Notes: generated by a model from the letters alone, not told the origin. A stretch of DNA of 32,054 nucleotides from an uncultured Bacteriovoracaceae bacterium (GCA_937931205.1 CALHBF010000019.1:143550-175603); one strand, 5' to 3'. Counted from the first letter of the stretch, positions 1 to 7,345 are shown. Numbers and translations: made by a program.

Positions 1-176
1 TAGTATAGGTAGCGGCCTGCAAGATCATAAGAAGCTTTTGGTTGGAAAATAAGTCATTAAACGAGGCTAACCCTATCACTTCACGGGTTTTTGTGCAACG
101 AGTGGCAGCTTGTCTTAAATGAGTTTATTTAATGATTTCGAAGGGAAAATAAGAGAGATTTTTGAACATTTAAAAG
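1..176. other. Left-edge stretch without a recognised gene
   Basis: No open reading frame with a credible start and ribosome-binding site is visible on either strand. A weak hairpin (arms at 69-73 and 85-89, 11-nt loop) is followed by a short T run and could end a plus-strand transcript entering from the left. That is only a possibility. No clear terminator for the adjacent minus-strand tRNA was found. Confidence 0.3.
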
Positions 177-252
177 TGGCTGGGGTGGTCGGAGTCGAAC
201 CGACGACCAATAGATTAACAGTCTACTGCGCTAACCACTGCGCCACACCCCA
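177..252 (-). tRNA. tRNA-Asn (anticodon GTT)
   Basis: Read on the minus strand, this folds into a complete 76-nt cloverleaf. The acceptor arm TGGGGTG pairs with CACCCCA, the anticodon loop carries GTT, the T-arm has GGTTCGACTCC, and the discriminator is G with an encoded 3' CCA. It decodes asparagine AAC/AAU codons. It appears to be a single-gene transcript with its own promoter just upstream (277-305). Confidence 0.95.
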
Positions 253-276
253 ACATACTGTTTAAACGTGAGATAA

Positions 277-305
277 GTTATAAACTGCCCGACCTTCCTT
301 GTCCA
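277..305 (-). promoter_or_regulatory. Sigma-70-type promoter of tRNA-Asn
   Basis: On the minus strand, TGGACA (-35, 300-305) and TATAAC (-10, 277-282) are separated by 17 nt. Transcription would start near 270, about 18 nt before the mature tRNA 5' end, as expected for a stable RNA gene. This comes from consensus matching only. Confidence 0.55.
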
Positions 306-360
306 GAGGAATTCCAACCGAAACTCAAGTTTTTTGATTAGCTGACCGATAAGCTCAGAT

Positions 361-822
361 ATGTTTGCCAAGAATCCTGTACTTAAAGCACTAGGGATCA
401 TAACGTCCGAAGATATTAGGGAGCTCTCAAGCTTTCAAGAGGCGATTGTGGCCTTTAAACAGGCCGCGGGCGGTGAGTGGGTTAATTCGGAAGTCTCTGC
501 CTTACCGCGATCAGTCCCTAAAAAAATGGGGGAAGTCCTTCCTTTCCCTAAGCGCGACACAACTACCATTAGGGATATCCCACAAATTGAAGAGGAAGGT
601 GAGGAAGAGCCGCTGGAAATGAGTGAGCTGACTACCGAATTTATTCTTAGTCAGAGGGAGCTTTCTCAAAGAGTGGTAGAAGCTCATTCCACGAAAAAAG
701 CTTTTTCAGAATACGTCGATCAGGTGAAGTTAATTGTCGTTCAGGATCAGGACGAGGGTGGAAAAAAACGAATCAAGTTTGTTCCCACCCATGGTGTCTT
801 AATTGATAAAAAACAATCTTAG
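361..822 (+). CDS. Hypothetical protein, 153 aa
   Basis: I do not recognise this protein. It is soluble-looking, with no signal peptide or membrane segment. The middle (about residues 72-90) is strongly acidic. The C-terminal third is charged, with a lysine-rich strand and a VPTHGVLID ending. An in-frame TGA at 343-345 means the ATG at 361 is the only normal start. No Shine-Dalgarno sequence precedes it, so it may be poorly translated or leaderless. Its stop overlaps the stop of the convergent AstA-like gene by 4 nt. It lies divergent to tRNA-Asn. Reading-frame length and codon use support a real gene, but its function is unknown. Confidence 0.7.
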   Translation: MFAKNPVLKALGIITSEDIRELSSFQEAIVAFKQAAGGEWVNSEVSALPRSVPKKMGEVLPFPKRDTTTIRDIPQIEEEGEEEPLEMSELTTEFILSQRELSQRVVEAHSTKKAFSEYVDQVKLIVVQDQDEGGKKRIKFVPTHGVLIDKKQS

Positions 823-1847
823 AAAGGGATCGCGAAGAATTCAGCAGGAGCTTTAATTCCTAAGTCTGAAATAACTTTTTTATCTATTCCAAAACTTCCA
901 TCTTCTAATTTTTTAAGCTGAGCTCTGATTGCAAAAAAATCATATTGATCATTTGGCAGGTTGATTAGCACAAAAGGATCATTCTTAGAAAATTCCGGGT
1001 TTTCAACGACCGAGAGCTTGCCTTTCATGCGTTTTTCAATTGGTTTAATGCTTTTGAGTGGACATCTGTAGTGAGGTCCTCCATCAAATGGATCTACTTC
1101 ATACATATACTTAAAGCCGATACTCTCAAGCATTTTCCTAACAGGTTCTGTTTCCTTGCCGACTTTTCCAATGGCCTCGCGGGCCTCAATAGGAAGAAGG
1201 GTCTGATAAATATTTTCACTCGGGAAAAGGCTAAGAATGAATTCTTTATTAGAACGAGAAAGCACATCAGCCTCATGATAATTCATATTCAAGAATCTTC
1301 GTCCAACTGCTTCCCAGAGTGGAGAATTGCCATATTTATCAAATGGAGGCATTAGTTCGGAATGAATGACACTTTTAAAGCGATCGGGATTCATGGCCAT
1401 ATAAAGAAAACGAACGAACGAAATTTGTTTTCCTAGCTTTTCTGCATGACCTCGGAAATCAGGATTTAAAATGAGACCGCCAATTTCGGTCGGGCCATCA
1501 AATTCAAGTCCAAGTTTAAGAGTTCCATGAACAAATCCAGTATTAATGGTCTGAGAGAACTTTGCTTCCTGTCCAACTGTCAGATAAAAATGAGGCTCGT
1601 CTTCAGTTCCATGTTGAGCATGAATCATCGAGACACCAATAATTTGGCCGGTAGTCGTATCTTCTAAAACGAAGATGTAATAGTTTTCCCAAAGGTTTTC
1701 ACTTGGATCATGAAAGCTCTTCATTGAACTTTCGATTTTAGAGCTGATGATATCTTCGTCAGGAGGAAGATTTATGAAAGTCATGATATTTGATAATTCA
1801 AATAATTCCCTTAAGTCGCCCGGTTCTACGGATCTGAGTACAAACAT
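819..1847 (-). CDS. AstA-like arginine N-succinyltransferase family protein
   Basis: The protein is 342 aa, matching the roughly 340-aa AstA family (GNAT fold; arginine + succinyl-CoA to N2-succinylarginine, first step of the AST pathway). Family blocks seen are N-terminal VEPGDLREL, YIFVLEDTTTGQIIG (about 57-71), LNPDFRG (127-133), FVRFLYMA (144-151), SPLWEAVGRRF (175-185), the IGKV..ETEP block (226-234) and DPFDGGP (252-258). Two blocks are unusual. The LSNDHTG-type segment is not conserved. The histidine of IGxVH, annotated as the proton donor in E. coli AstA (H229), is glycine here (residue 230). No other ast genes are nearby. It follows the 225-aa gene with no gap, so the two are probably co-transcribed. 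Family assignment is firm; the exact reaction is not. Confidence 0.85.
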   Translation of the reverse strand: MFVLRSVEPGDLRELFELSNIMTFINLPPDEDIISSKIESSMKSFHDPSENLWENYYIFVLEDTTTGQIIGVSMIHAQHGTEDEPHFYLTVGQEAKFSQTINTGFVHGTLKLGLEFDGPTEIGGLILNPDFRGHAEKLGKQISFVRFLYMAMNPDRFKSVIHSELMPPFDKYGNSPLWEAVGRRFLNMNYHEADVLSRSNKEFILSLFPSENIYQTLLPIEAREAIGKVGKETEPVRKMLESIGFKYMYEVDPFDGGPHYRCPLKSIKPIEKRMKGKLSVVENPEFSKNDPFVLINLPNDQYDFFAIRAQLKKLEDGSFGIDKKVISDLGIKAPAEFFAIPF

Positions 1848-2525
1848 TTAAAACTCCTGAGAGATGAAATTCGTGAGCTCTTGCAGAGCTGCCAGTGGAT
1901 AGGCCCAAGTCATCTGAAGAAGATATCCCTCTTCCTTAAGTGTGCCTTTCACTCCATATTTCTCTAATCTCTGGGCCTTTTTATCTAAAAGATAATTACC
2001 AGGACCCTGAGTTGAGATAATTAATGATTTTTGGTTAAAGATGGAAAGCAGTCGCTGATGAAACAGGGTCCACTTGCCTTCATTCCCCCAAAGTTCATTA
2101 CAAAAAGTATAAGTCAAAAATGGTTCCAGCGTTACATCTAAAGAATCATTCAATTTTTTTTCTTCTAAAGGATTCTTGGAAACAAAACTAACACCTAGTT
2201 TTTCAGAATCAAAAAGACAGCTAACGTCACTAGTTTGCATAAACTGAAAAACTTCGTGGGGTAAGGTTTTTTTGATAGGAATCTGTGGGTGAGTTTTGAG
2301 TGCGGTGGGTAAATCTGGAAAGTGCGAAAAATAATAAGGACCTTGGGTGGAGGAGACTGTAAAACTTGGGTCCTCCATCAAAAAACAAAGATTGCGAATC
2401 ATTGAGGGAAGCAGCGGAGAAAGGAGGTCTTGCCCCTCACTTAACTGACGAAAATCTTCTACGCGGGAAGACTGACTCAAAACGATATTTGAAAATGTAC
2501 GATAAATATCTGGTTTGGATTCCAC
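1848..2525 (-). CDS. Hypothetical protein, 225 aa, partner of AstA-like gene
   Basis: I do not recognise this protein. It starts with GTG at 2525, and an AAGGA-like ribosome-binding site lies about 11 nt upstream. The sequence has no signal peptide or transmembrane segment. It contains several proline/phenylalanine-rich stretches and three cysteines. Its stop codon directly abuts the AstA-like start codon (zero spacing), so the two are probably translationally coupled and may work together. It resembles none of the known arginine succinyltransferase pathway enzymes AstB-AstE. It is divergent from the TPR/SH3 operon. Confidence 0.7.
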   Translation of the reverse strand: MESKPDIYRTFSNIVLSQSSRVEDFRQLSEGQDLLSPLLPSMIRNLCFLMEDPSFTVSSTQGPYYFSHFPDLPTALKTHPQIPIKKTLPHEVFQFMQTSDVSCLFDSEKLGVSFVSKNPLEEKKLNDSLDVTLEPFLTYTFCNELWGNEGKWTLFHQRLLSIFNQKSLIISTQGPGNYLLDKKAQRLEKYGVKGTLKEEGYLLQMTWAYPLAALQELTNFISQEF

Positions 2526-2538
2526 TGATTAGTTATCC

Positions 2539-2568
2539 TTGATAAATCTTAAGTCGCTGAGTGATAAT
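2539..2568 (+). promoter_or_regulatory. Putative sigma-70 promoter of the TPR/CNBD/BamD operon
   Basis: TTGATA (2539-2544) and GATAAT (2563-2568) are separated by 18 nt. Transcription from here would give a leader of about 20 nt ahead of the GGAGG ribosome-binding site at 2582-2586. It lies in the short divergent gap shared with the minus-strand 225-aa gene. Confidence 0.5.
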
Positions 2569-2594
2569 ATATCTACCCAGAGGAGGATACTACT

Positions 2595-3230
2595 ATCGAT
2601 ACCGTATTGAAAGCTTTTGAGCATCATCTGGCGCAAGGTGAGTTGGAAGAAGCAAGGAAGACCCTCGAGGACTCAAAAAAAGATCTGGACCCTGCCGTCT
2701 ATTGGTTCAAGCATGGGCTAGTCGATGTACAACAAAAAAACTGGTCCGATGCTCGCATTTCATTTCTTAAATCCCAAAAAATAACTCCACTTGAAGAGAC
2801 ATCAAATAATCTAAAATTGGTCGAAACAAAATTGTCAGTTGATCAGTATGAATCACCTCGACAATTAAGTGACTATGCGATTTCCACAATTCATTTTGTG
2901 GGAACAGAAATAGCTTTAACCCTAAACCTTGTTCTTTTAGTAATAGGACTTTGGAATTTTAAGAAAACTAGAGACATTGTGAAGTTTTCCATCGTTCTTT
3001 CTTTGATGGTGGCCCTTACGGGATTGTCTCTTTGGACTAAGAATTGGCCTTGGTTTGTTTTTGAAAAAGAAGCAGCCGTTTATGCTGGTCCATCCGAAAT
3101 TTTTGAACAGGTAGGTAGTGTTCCCCGTTCTATTAAGGTTCTTGGAACTCAGAAAGATTCATGGATTAAAGTGATCTATCCATCTCGTTTAGACGGATGG
3201 GTGAAAAAGGAAAATCTCAGTGAGCTATGA
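2595..3230 (+). CDS. TPR - transmembrane - SH3 domain protein (BatE-like architecture)
   Basis: The N-terminal ~90 residues form two or three TPR-like helix pairs (FEHHLAQGELEEARKTL; VQQKNWSDARISFLKS). Two membrane helices follow (about residues 106-121 and 132-148), then a C-terminal bacterial SH3-like domain (AAVYAGPSEIFEQVGSVP ... DGWVKKENL). BatE proteins have this layout, but no other bat genes are adjacent, so I give no symbol. The first conventional start is TTG at 2607, 20 nt from the ribosome-binding site. An in-frame ATC at 2595 lies 8 nt after GGAGG (2582-2586) and fits much better, giving 211 aa. The gene overlaps the following cyclic-nucleotide-binding gene by 11 nt. Confidence 0.75.
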   Translation: MDTVLKAFEHHLAQGELEEARKTLEDSKKDLDPAVYWFKHGLVDVQQKNWSDARISFLKSQKITPLEETSNNLKLVETKLSVDQYESPRQLSDYAISTIHFVGTEIALTLNLVLLVIGLWNFKKTRDIVKFSIVLSLMVALTGLSLWTKNWPWFVFEKEAAVYAGPSEIFEQVGSVPRSIKVLGTQKDSWIKVIYPSRLDGWVKKENLSEL

Positions 3231-3798
3231 ACAGGAAAAAAAAGAAGCCCTAGAGCGCGGAGATATCTCTGAGCGAATTGATATGAATCTATTGAGATAT
3301 ATGTGGGAGTCATCCCCATTTTATTTGAAAGAGAGTTATCATAGCTTTTTTAGAAGTCTTAATGTTCTGCAATCTCTTTCTGATAATGATATTCGTCTCT
3401 TTGTAAAATTTCTTCATCGCAGAGAATTTGAGTCCGGAGAAGTTATCTTCAAAGCTGGTGAGTCCGGTTATGGGCTTTACTTCATTCAGAGCGGGAGTGT
3501 GAAAATTCAAACTCCCGAAGGGCAGGAGATTGTTAACCTTGAGAAAGGTAAGTATTTTGGTGAACTCGCCCTATTAGAGGAAGGTCATCATCGTGTAGCC
3601 ACTGCGATTGCTACGGATTCGACAGTGCTTCTAGGGATTTTCAAACCTGATCTTGATAAAATGATTGAGAGTTATCCTGTTCTAGGAGCGAAGTTTCTCA
3701 AAGAGACAGCAATGATGCTGGCTTCAAAGATTGGTGGGCTTCAAAAAGAATTTTTAGAGCTAAAAAAACAACTTAAGGCCCTGGAGAAAAAATCTTGA
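3220..3798 (+). CDS. Cyclic nucleotide-binding domain protein
   Basis: This 192-aa protein begins with GTG inside the end of the preceding gene. Residues about 60-165 form a CRP-type cyclic nucleotide-binding beta-barrel: FESGEVIFKAGESGYGLYFIQSGSVKI, then the phosphate-binding cassette FGELALLEEG followed by HRVAT. The Glu and Arg expected to hold the cyclic nucleotide are both present. The C-terminus is a lysine-rich coiled coil (KEFLELKKQLKALEKK). There is no helix-turn-helix, so it is not a classical CRP/FNR transcription factor. It more likely senses cAMP/cGMP and acts through protein contacts. It overlaps the next gene by 4 nt (TTGA). Confidence 0.88.
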   Translation: MSYEQEKKEALERGDISERIDMNLLRYMWESSPFYLKESYHSFFRSLNVLQSLSDNDIRLFVKFLHRREFESGEVIFKAGESGYGLYFIQSGSVKIQTPEGQEIVNLEKGKYFGELALLEEGHHRVATAIATDSTVLLGIFKPDLDKMIESYPVLGAKFLKETAMMLASKIGGLQKEFLELKKQLKALEKKS

Positions 3799-4820
3799 AA
3801 AAGAACCAGAGAGTAAAATTTTATTTCTTTTTTCTAGCGCTTATCTCTGGCCTTGTTTTTTTAATCACTTTTCCTAGACTGACTCTGCCTTTAGGTTTTT
3901 CTTACATTCTTTATTTAATGATTCATCCTTTGGCTTCCAAGCTTCTGAGAGGAAATAATCAGCAAAGAATTGTTTATTCACTTTTCTTAACGGCCTGTGC
4001 TTGTTGTTTAGTGATCCCTTTGATGGCGACACTTTTTAGTGCTGAAACAGATTTCAGGCAACTCATTAATCATTTTCCAGAAATTCAATTGAATTTGCAG
4101 TTTAAGTATTTGCAGTTTCGCGAGTTTGTTGCAGACAAGACTGGTTTAAAAATGAGTCTTGATCCTGTTACTTATTTGATGAGAAAAATTGAAACTCAAG
4201 GATCAACTTTACTTACTAACATCCCGAAGTTTCTTTCCAGCGTTTTGGAATGGATGCTGTTAGTTCCTCTTTTCTTATATTTTTTCTTTAAGGAAAGTAA
4301 GAATCTAAAAATTAAGCTGATGGAATTTATTCCCAATCCCATCTTTGAAAAAACGTATGTACTGGCTTCCCAGTTTAATACCAAGTTTGGTGAATATATT
4401 ATCGCTAAGTTTATTGAGGCCACTATTCTAGGGACTTTGGTAACAGTAGGCCTAATGATTATTGGTTTTCCTTACCCCTTTATTCTGGGGATTATTGCGG
4501 GAGTGACTAATATTCTGCCTTATGTAGGCCCGATTATTGGAGTGATTCCGGCACTTGCGATTGCACTCTTATCAAGTAATACTAATGTTTCTTTTTTAGG
4601 CGCGGGTATGGTGTATCTCATCGCCAATGCGGTAGATATGTTGTTAGTGTTTCCGCTGCTTGTTTCAAAGATTGTTAACCTCCATCCAATTCTCGTGATT
4701 GTGAGTGTGTTAGCAGGCGGACAAGTGGGAGGCGTGGTTGGAATGATTGTAGTAATTCCAGTAGTGGCCTTTGTCCAAATCCTGATTAAAGAAATTTATC
4801 GGGACTTAAATATTCAATAA
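3795..4820 (+). CDS. AI-2E family (PerM/YdiK-like) membrane protein
   Basis: The protein is 341 aa with seven to eight predicted membrane helices. There is a helical pair at about 10-45, another at 55-78, a soluble middle region (80-140), then helices across 145-335. The C-terminal half carries the family's typical IIAGVTNILPYVGPIIGVIPALAIAL stretch (about 233-258) and a glycine-rich segment near GGQVGGVVGMIVVIPVVA. Members have been linked to autoinducer-2 export or Na+/H+ antiport; the substrate here cannot be read from sequence. The TTG start at 3795 overlaps the previous stop, indicating translational coupling to the cyclic-nucleotide-binding protein. Confidence 0.85.
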   Translation: MKKNQRVKFYFFFLALISGLVFLITFPRLTLPLGFSYILYLMIHPLASKLLRGNNQQRIVYSLFLTACACCLVIPLMATLFSAETDFRQLINHFPEIQLNLQFKYLQFREFVADKTGLKMSLDPVTYLMRKIETQGSTLLTNIPKFLSSVLEWMLLVPLFLYFFFKESKNLKIKLMEFIPNPIFEKTYVLASQFNTKFGEYIIAKFIEATILGTLVTVGLMIIGFPYPFILGIIAGVTNILPYVGPIIGVIPALAIALLSSNTNVSFLGAGMVYLIANAVDMLLVFPLLVSKIVNLHPILVIVSVLAGGQVGGVVGMIVVIPVVAFVQILIKEIYRDLNIQ

Positions 4821-4830
4821 TGGAGATTGC

Positions 4831-5571
4831 ATGAAATATTTATTCCTAGTTTTATTCCTGGTTTCTTGTTCATCTGGGGATAAAGATACAAGGGGAGAAG
4901 CTGAAAAACTTTTTGCTGAAGCTCAAGAGTTAGTGAAAGCTGATCGTTTTATCCTTGCGACTGAGAAGTTAAATATCATTAAGTCTCAGCACCCTTATTC
5001 ATTCTACGCGACTCCAGCAGAACTTCTTCAAGCTGAAGTTCTTTTTAAACAAGAAAATTATATTGAGTCAGCTGCGGCCTTTATGCTTTTCCGTGATTTT
5101 CACCCACGTCATGAAAAGATCCCTTATGTGGTGCTGATGATCGCTGAGTCTTATTATAAACAAATCCCGGCTACTATTGATCGTGATCTTGAACCAGCTA
5201 TTGAAGCTATCAAGTACTATGATGAGGTATTAAGACTCTATCCAGAAACTGAGTATTCCAAGAATGCCGAGAAGCGAATTAAAGAAGCCCACAATATGCT
5301 TAAAGAAAAGGATCTCTATATTGCAGATTTTTACTTTAGAACAAAAAAGTGGGGAGCTGCCCGTTATTGGTACTTAGATATCATTCAAAATCACTACGAA
5401 GATTCCAAAACAGCTTATCGAGCGGCATTACGAGTGGTTATGGCCTCTCAACGTAATAAAGAATACAAAGAATGTATCCAATACGGTGAAAAGTTTCAGG
5501 GAGCGGTTGATAAACAGACTAGTAAAGAAATAAAATCATTAGTAAGTAAGTGTAGAAAAGAGCAACAATAG
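4831..5571 (+). CDS. bamD: Outer membrane assembly lipoprotein BamD
   Basis: The 246-aa precursor has a short lipoprotein signal ending in LVSC, with the lipidated cysteine at residue 13. Mature residues from about 22 form five TPR-like repeats. These include AEKLFAEAQELVKADRFILA, the FRDFHPRHEKIPYVVLMIAESYYKQ block and a RLYPETEYSKNAEKRI block, all characteristic of BamD/ComL. It would be an inner-leaflet lipoprotein of the outer membrane and an essential partner of BamA in beta-barrel insertion. It starts 10 nt after the AI-2E family gene and is followed 10 nt later by another TPR gene. Confidence 0.85.
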   Translation: MKYLFLVLFLVSCSSGDKDTRGEAEKLFAEAQELVKADRFILATEKLNIIKSQHPYSFYATPAELLQAEVLFKQENYIESAAAFMLFRDFHPRHEKIPYVVLMIAESYYKQIPATIDRDLEPAIEAIKYYDEVLRLYPETEYSKNAEKRIKEAHNMLKEKDLYIADFYFRTKKWGAARYWYLDIIQNHYEDSKTAYRAALRVVMASQRNKEYKECIQYGEKFQGAVDKQTSKEIKSLVSKCRKEQQ

Positions 5572-5581
5572 AGAGGTTTTT

Positions 5582-6313
5582 TTGGAAAACGTAAAGTTCA
5601 ATGATTTGATGAAAAAGGCCAAGGATGCCTTCCAAAAGAACGATCTGAAAACTGCCAGTATGATCTTAGGTGAAGTGATTGAAATGAATCCTAAGTCCAC
5701 TGAAGCCTATTTTCACCTGGCCAATGTTTTCCACGTCAGAGGTGAGCTTGGTAAGGCCGTTAAAGCTTTCCAAAAAGTGCTAGAACTTGATTCTCATCAC
5801 ACTGATGCTGCCATTTCTCTATCTGTGATTTATAACGATATCGGCAAATATGAAGAGGCCAAGGCCATTTTCGAGAAGGCCAATAATCAGGTGAAGAATA
5901 CCACTTCACAAGGACTGACAGATCCTCACTTAAATAGAAAATTCTCACTTAAGCATTATGAGCTGGCCGAGATGTATATCTCTTATGGCCGAGCTGATGA
6001 AGCCCTATTTGAATATAATAAAGCAGCTACACTTGATCCTGATAATCTTGAAATCCGCATTAAGGTTGCCAAGGCCTATACTAAGAAAGGATTCGTTTCT
6101 AAGGCGTTTGAAGAGCTTAAGCGCTTAAAGAATGAGCAGCCTGGATATATGCCGGCCCGTATTGCCCTAGGACTTCTTTATTATGGAAATGGCAATATCA
6201 TTGAAGCGCAAGCTGAGTGGCAAAACGTTCTTTCCCGCGAACCAAATCATCCGGAAGCGACAATGTATTTAAATCTGTCTCGTTCTGCGACAGAAACAAA
6301 TCTATCTATTTAG
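5582..6313 (+). CDS. TPR repeat protein, 243 aa
   Basis: This cytoplasmic-looking protein has no signal sequence and is built from about six tetratricopeptide repeats. Clear ones are near residues 6-38 (AFQKNDLKTASMILGEVIEMNP), 40-72, 74-100, 122-155 (AEMYISYGRADEALFEYNKA), 156-190 and 190-225. TPR arrays are protein-binding scaffolds, and the partner is unknown. The start is TTG at 5582, chosen because GAGAGG lies just upstream and no ATG is better placed. It is the last gene of the operon, ahead of the strong terminator at 6351-6375. Confidence 0.8.
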   Translation: MENVKFNDLMKKAKDAFQKNDLKTASMILGEVIEMNPKSTEAYFHLANVFHVRGELGKAVKAFQKVLELDSHHTDAAISLSVIYNDIGKYEEAKAIFEKANNQVKNTTSQGLTDPHLNRKFSLKHYELAEMYISYGRADEALFEYNKAATLDPDNLEIRIKVAKAYTKKGFVSKAFEELKRLKNEQPGYMPARIALGLLYYGNGNIIEAQAEWQNVLSREPNHPEATMYLNLSRSATETNLSI

Positions 6314-6350
6314 TATCAATTAAAAGCTTATTGAAGAATTTTGAGCAAAA

Positions 6351-6375
6351 AAAAGGTCCCGAAAGGGACCTTTTT
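6351..6375. terminator. Bidirectional rho-independent terminator
   Basis: The stem AAAAGGTCCC pairs with GGGACCTTTT around a GAAA tetraloop, flanked by an A run on one side and a T run on the other. It can therefore end both the plus-strand BamD/TPR operon and the convergent minus-strand fliW transcript. Confidence 0.93.
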
Positions 6376-6385
6376 CATTTTGGAT

Positions 6386-6931
6386 TTAAACTTCGAGAGT
6401 TCTCAGTTGTGAAGCTGGTTTGAAATCTCCAGTTTCAAGAGCGATTGAAGATTCAACGTTTGTTCTACGAGAATCATCGCTTGAGAAATTTACGATATAA
6501 GTCTTAAGCTCTTTGTACATTTCGTGCTTCACAGAAAGTTTTGAATCTTGAAGAACGATTTGTTTACCAACTTTCTTGTTAGAGTTGATAACGATTGGAG
6601 CTTTAAGGTTAGCAGACATTTCTACAACATTTGCTGGAATCGTAAGAATGGCGTAAAGCTTTGCATTGGAAAGTGACTCAAGCTCAAGACCATTAAGATC
6701 AGCAGGAAGTAATTTTGCAATATAATCTGGCTTAAAGATTTTTGGTTCGATGATTGGAAAAGCTACCTTCTCATCTTCAGTGCTTTGAAGCCAAAGAATG
6801 AGGGTACTGTCGCCTGGATCTACCACAAAGTACTTTTTAAGGTTTTCAAAACCTAAAAGGCCTTCTGAGAAGGTAAGAATATCGTTGGGGTTAACTTCAA
6901 GTTCCCCAAAACGTGTGGTTTTGACTTTCAC
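6386..6931 (-). CDS. fliW: Flagellar assembly factor FliW
   Basis: The 181-aa protein has the FliW hallmark start (KVKTTRFGELEV), followed by ILTFSEGLLGFENLKKYFVV (about 18-37) and FPIIEP (about 58-63). In other bacteria FliW binds flagellin and also binds CsrA, relieving CsrA's block on flagellin mRNA translation. csrA is the neighbouring gene, which supports that partnership. The start is GTG at 6931, preceded by a strong GGAGG. It is probably transcribed from its own promoter (6968-6995) and ends at the shared bidirectional terminator. Confidence 0.93.
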   Translation of the reverse strand: MKVKTTRFGELEVNPNDILTFSEGLLGFENLKKYFVVDPGDSTLILWLQSTEDEKVAFPIIEPKIFKPDYIAKLLPADLNGLELESLSNAKLYAILTIPANVVEMSANLKAPIVINSNKKVGKQIVLQDSKLSVKHEMYKELKTYIVNFSSDDSRRTNVESSIALETGDFKPASQLRTLEV

Positions 6932-6951
6932 TGGCTTTCCTCCAAAATGAA

Positions 6952-6972
6952 ATGGTAAGGTATTCTTACCAT
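6952..6972 (-). promoter_or_regulatory. Inverted repeat at the fliW promoter/leader
   Basis: The perfect 8-bp arms ATGGTAAG and CTTACCAT are separated by 5 nt. The repeat overlaps the likely fliW -10 box and runs into the leader. It could be an operator or a 5' RNA hairpin. No known binding consensus was recognised. Confidence 0.5.
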
Positions 6973-6995
6973 AGCACTTTGATGGTATCAGTCAA
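6968..6995 (-). promoter_or_regulatory. Putative sigma-70 promoter of fliW
   Basis: On the minus strand, TTGACT (6990-6995) and TATGGT (6968-6973) are 16 nt apart, about 37 nt upstream of the fliW GTG. The -35 box is a 5/6 consensus match. Confidence 0.5.
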
Positions 6996-7020
6996 CTGCT
7001 TAAATAATCAAGGAGGAAAA

Positions 7021-7251
7021 TTATTTCTTCTTGAGCTCTTCGCCAAGGCGCGCAATAGAAGAAAGATCAGCCTGAACAGCTTCAGTATTTTGATCTTGAA
7101 TGGCCTGGTAGACCTCTTCGCGGTGAATTTTCGTTTCTTTTGGAGCTTTGATGCCCAGACGGACTTGTTTGCCCTTAATCTGAACGACGACAATTTTAAT
7201 ATTGTCATCTATTGCAATGCTCTCTCCTAGCTTCCGTGTCAGAACTAGCAT
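7021..7251 (-). CDS. csrA: Translational regulator CsrA
   Basis: The 76-aa protein starts with the invariant [10 protein letters not shown] and contains [10 protein letters not shown] (30-39) and the RNA-contacting HREEVYQ segment with Arg44. It binds GGA motifs in mRNA leaders as a dimer and controls translation. The C-terminal extension beyond about residue 55 is longer than in the 61-residue E. coli protein. It resembles the CsrA type that pairs with FliW, and fliW is the next gene downstream. An AGGAT ribosome-binding site precedes the ATG. The promoter and repeats at 7317-7378 suggest it is regulated separately from the flg genes. Confidence 0.96.
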   Translation of the reverse strand: MLVLTRKLGESIAIDDNIKIVVVQIKGKQVRLGIKAPKETKIHREEVYQAIQDQNTEAVQADLSSIARLGEELKKK

Positions 7252-7316
7252 GATTGATCCTTGTCTTTCGTGTCAAGAATATGACTAACTCAATAAAGTT
7301 TTCTGTTGCGGAGTGA

Positions 7317-7345
7317 ATATTACATTTTGACAGGGAATTGCAAGA
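7317..7345 (-). promoter_or_regulatory. Putative csrA promoter
   Basis: Minus-strand TCTTGC (7340-7345) and TAATAT (7317-7322) are 17 nt apart, about 65 nt upstream of the csrA start codon. The -35 region lies inside one copy of the 13-bp direct repeat described separately, which suggests an activator- or repressor-controlled promoter. Confidence 0.45.

Noticed and set aside
69..89. Hairpin followed by T's near the left edge
   Set aside because: It has only a 5-bp stem with an 11-nt loop, and no upstream gene is visible. Too weak to call as a terminator.
1071..1355. 94-aa plus-strand frame inside the AstA-like gene
   Set aside because: It lies wholly antisense to a family-supported gene. 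It has no ribosome-binding site, and its composition is typical of shadow frames.
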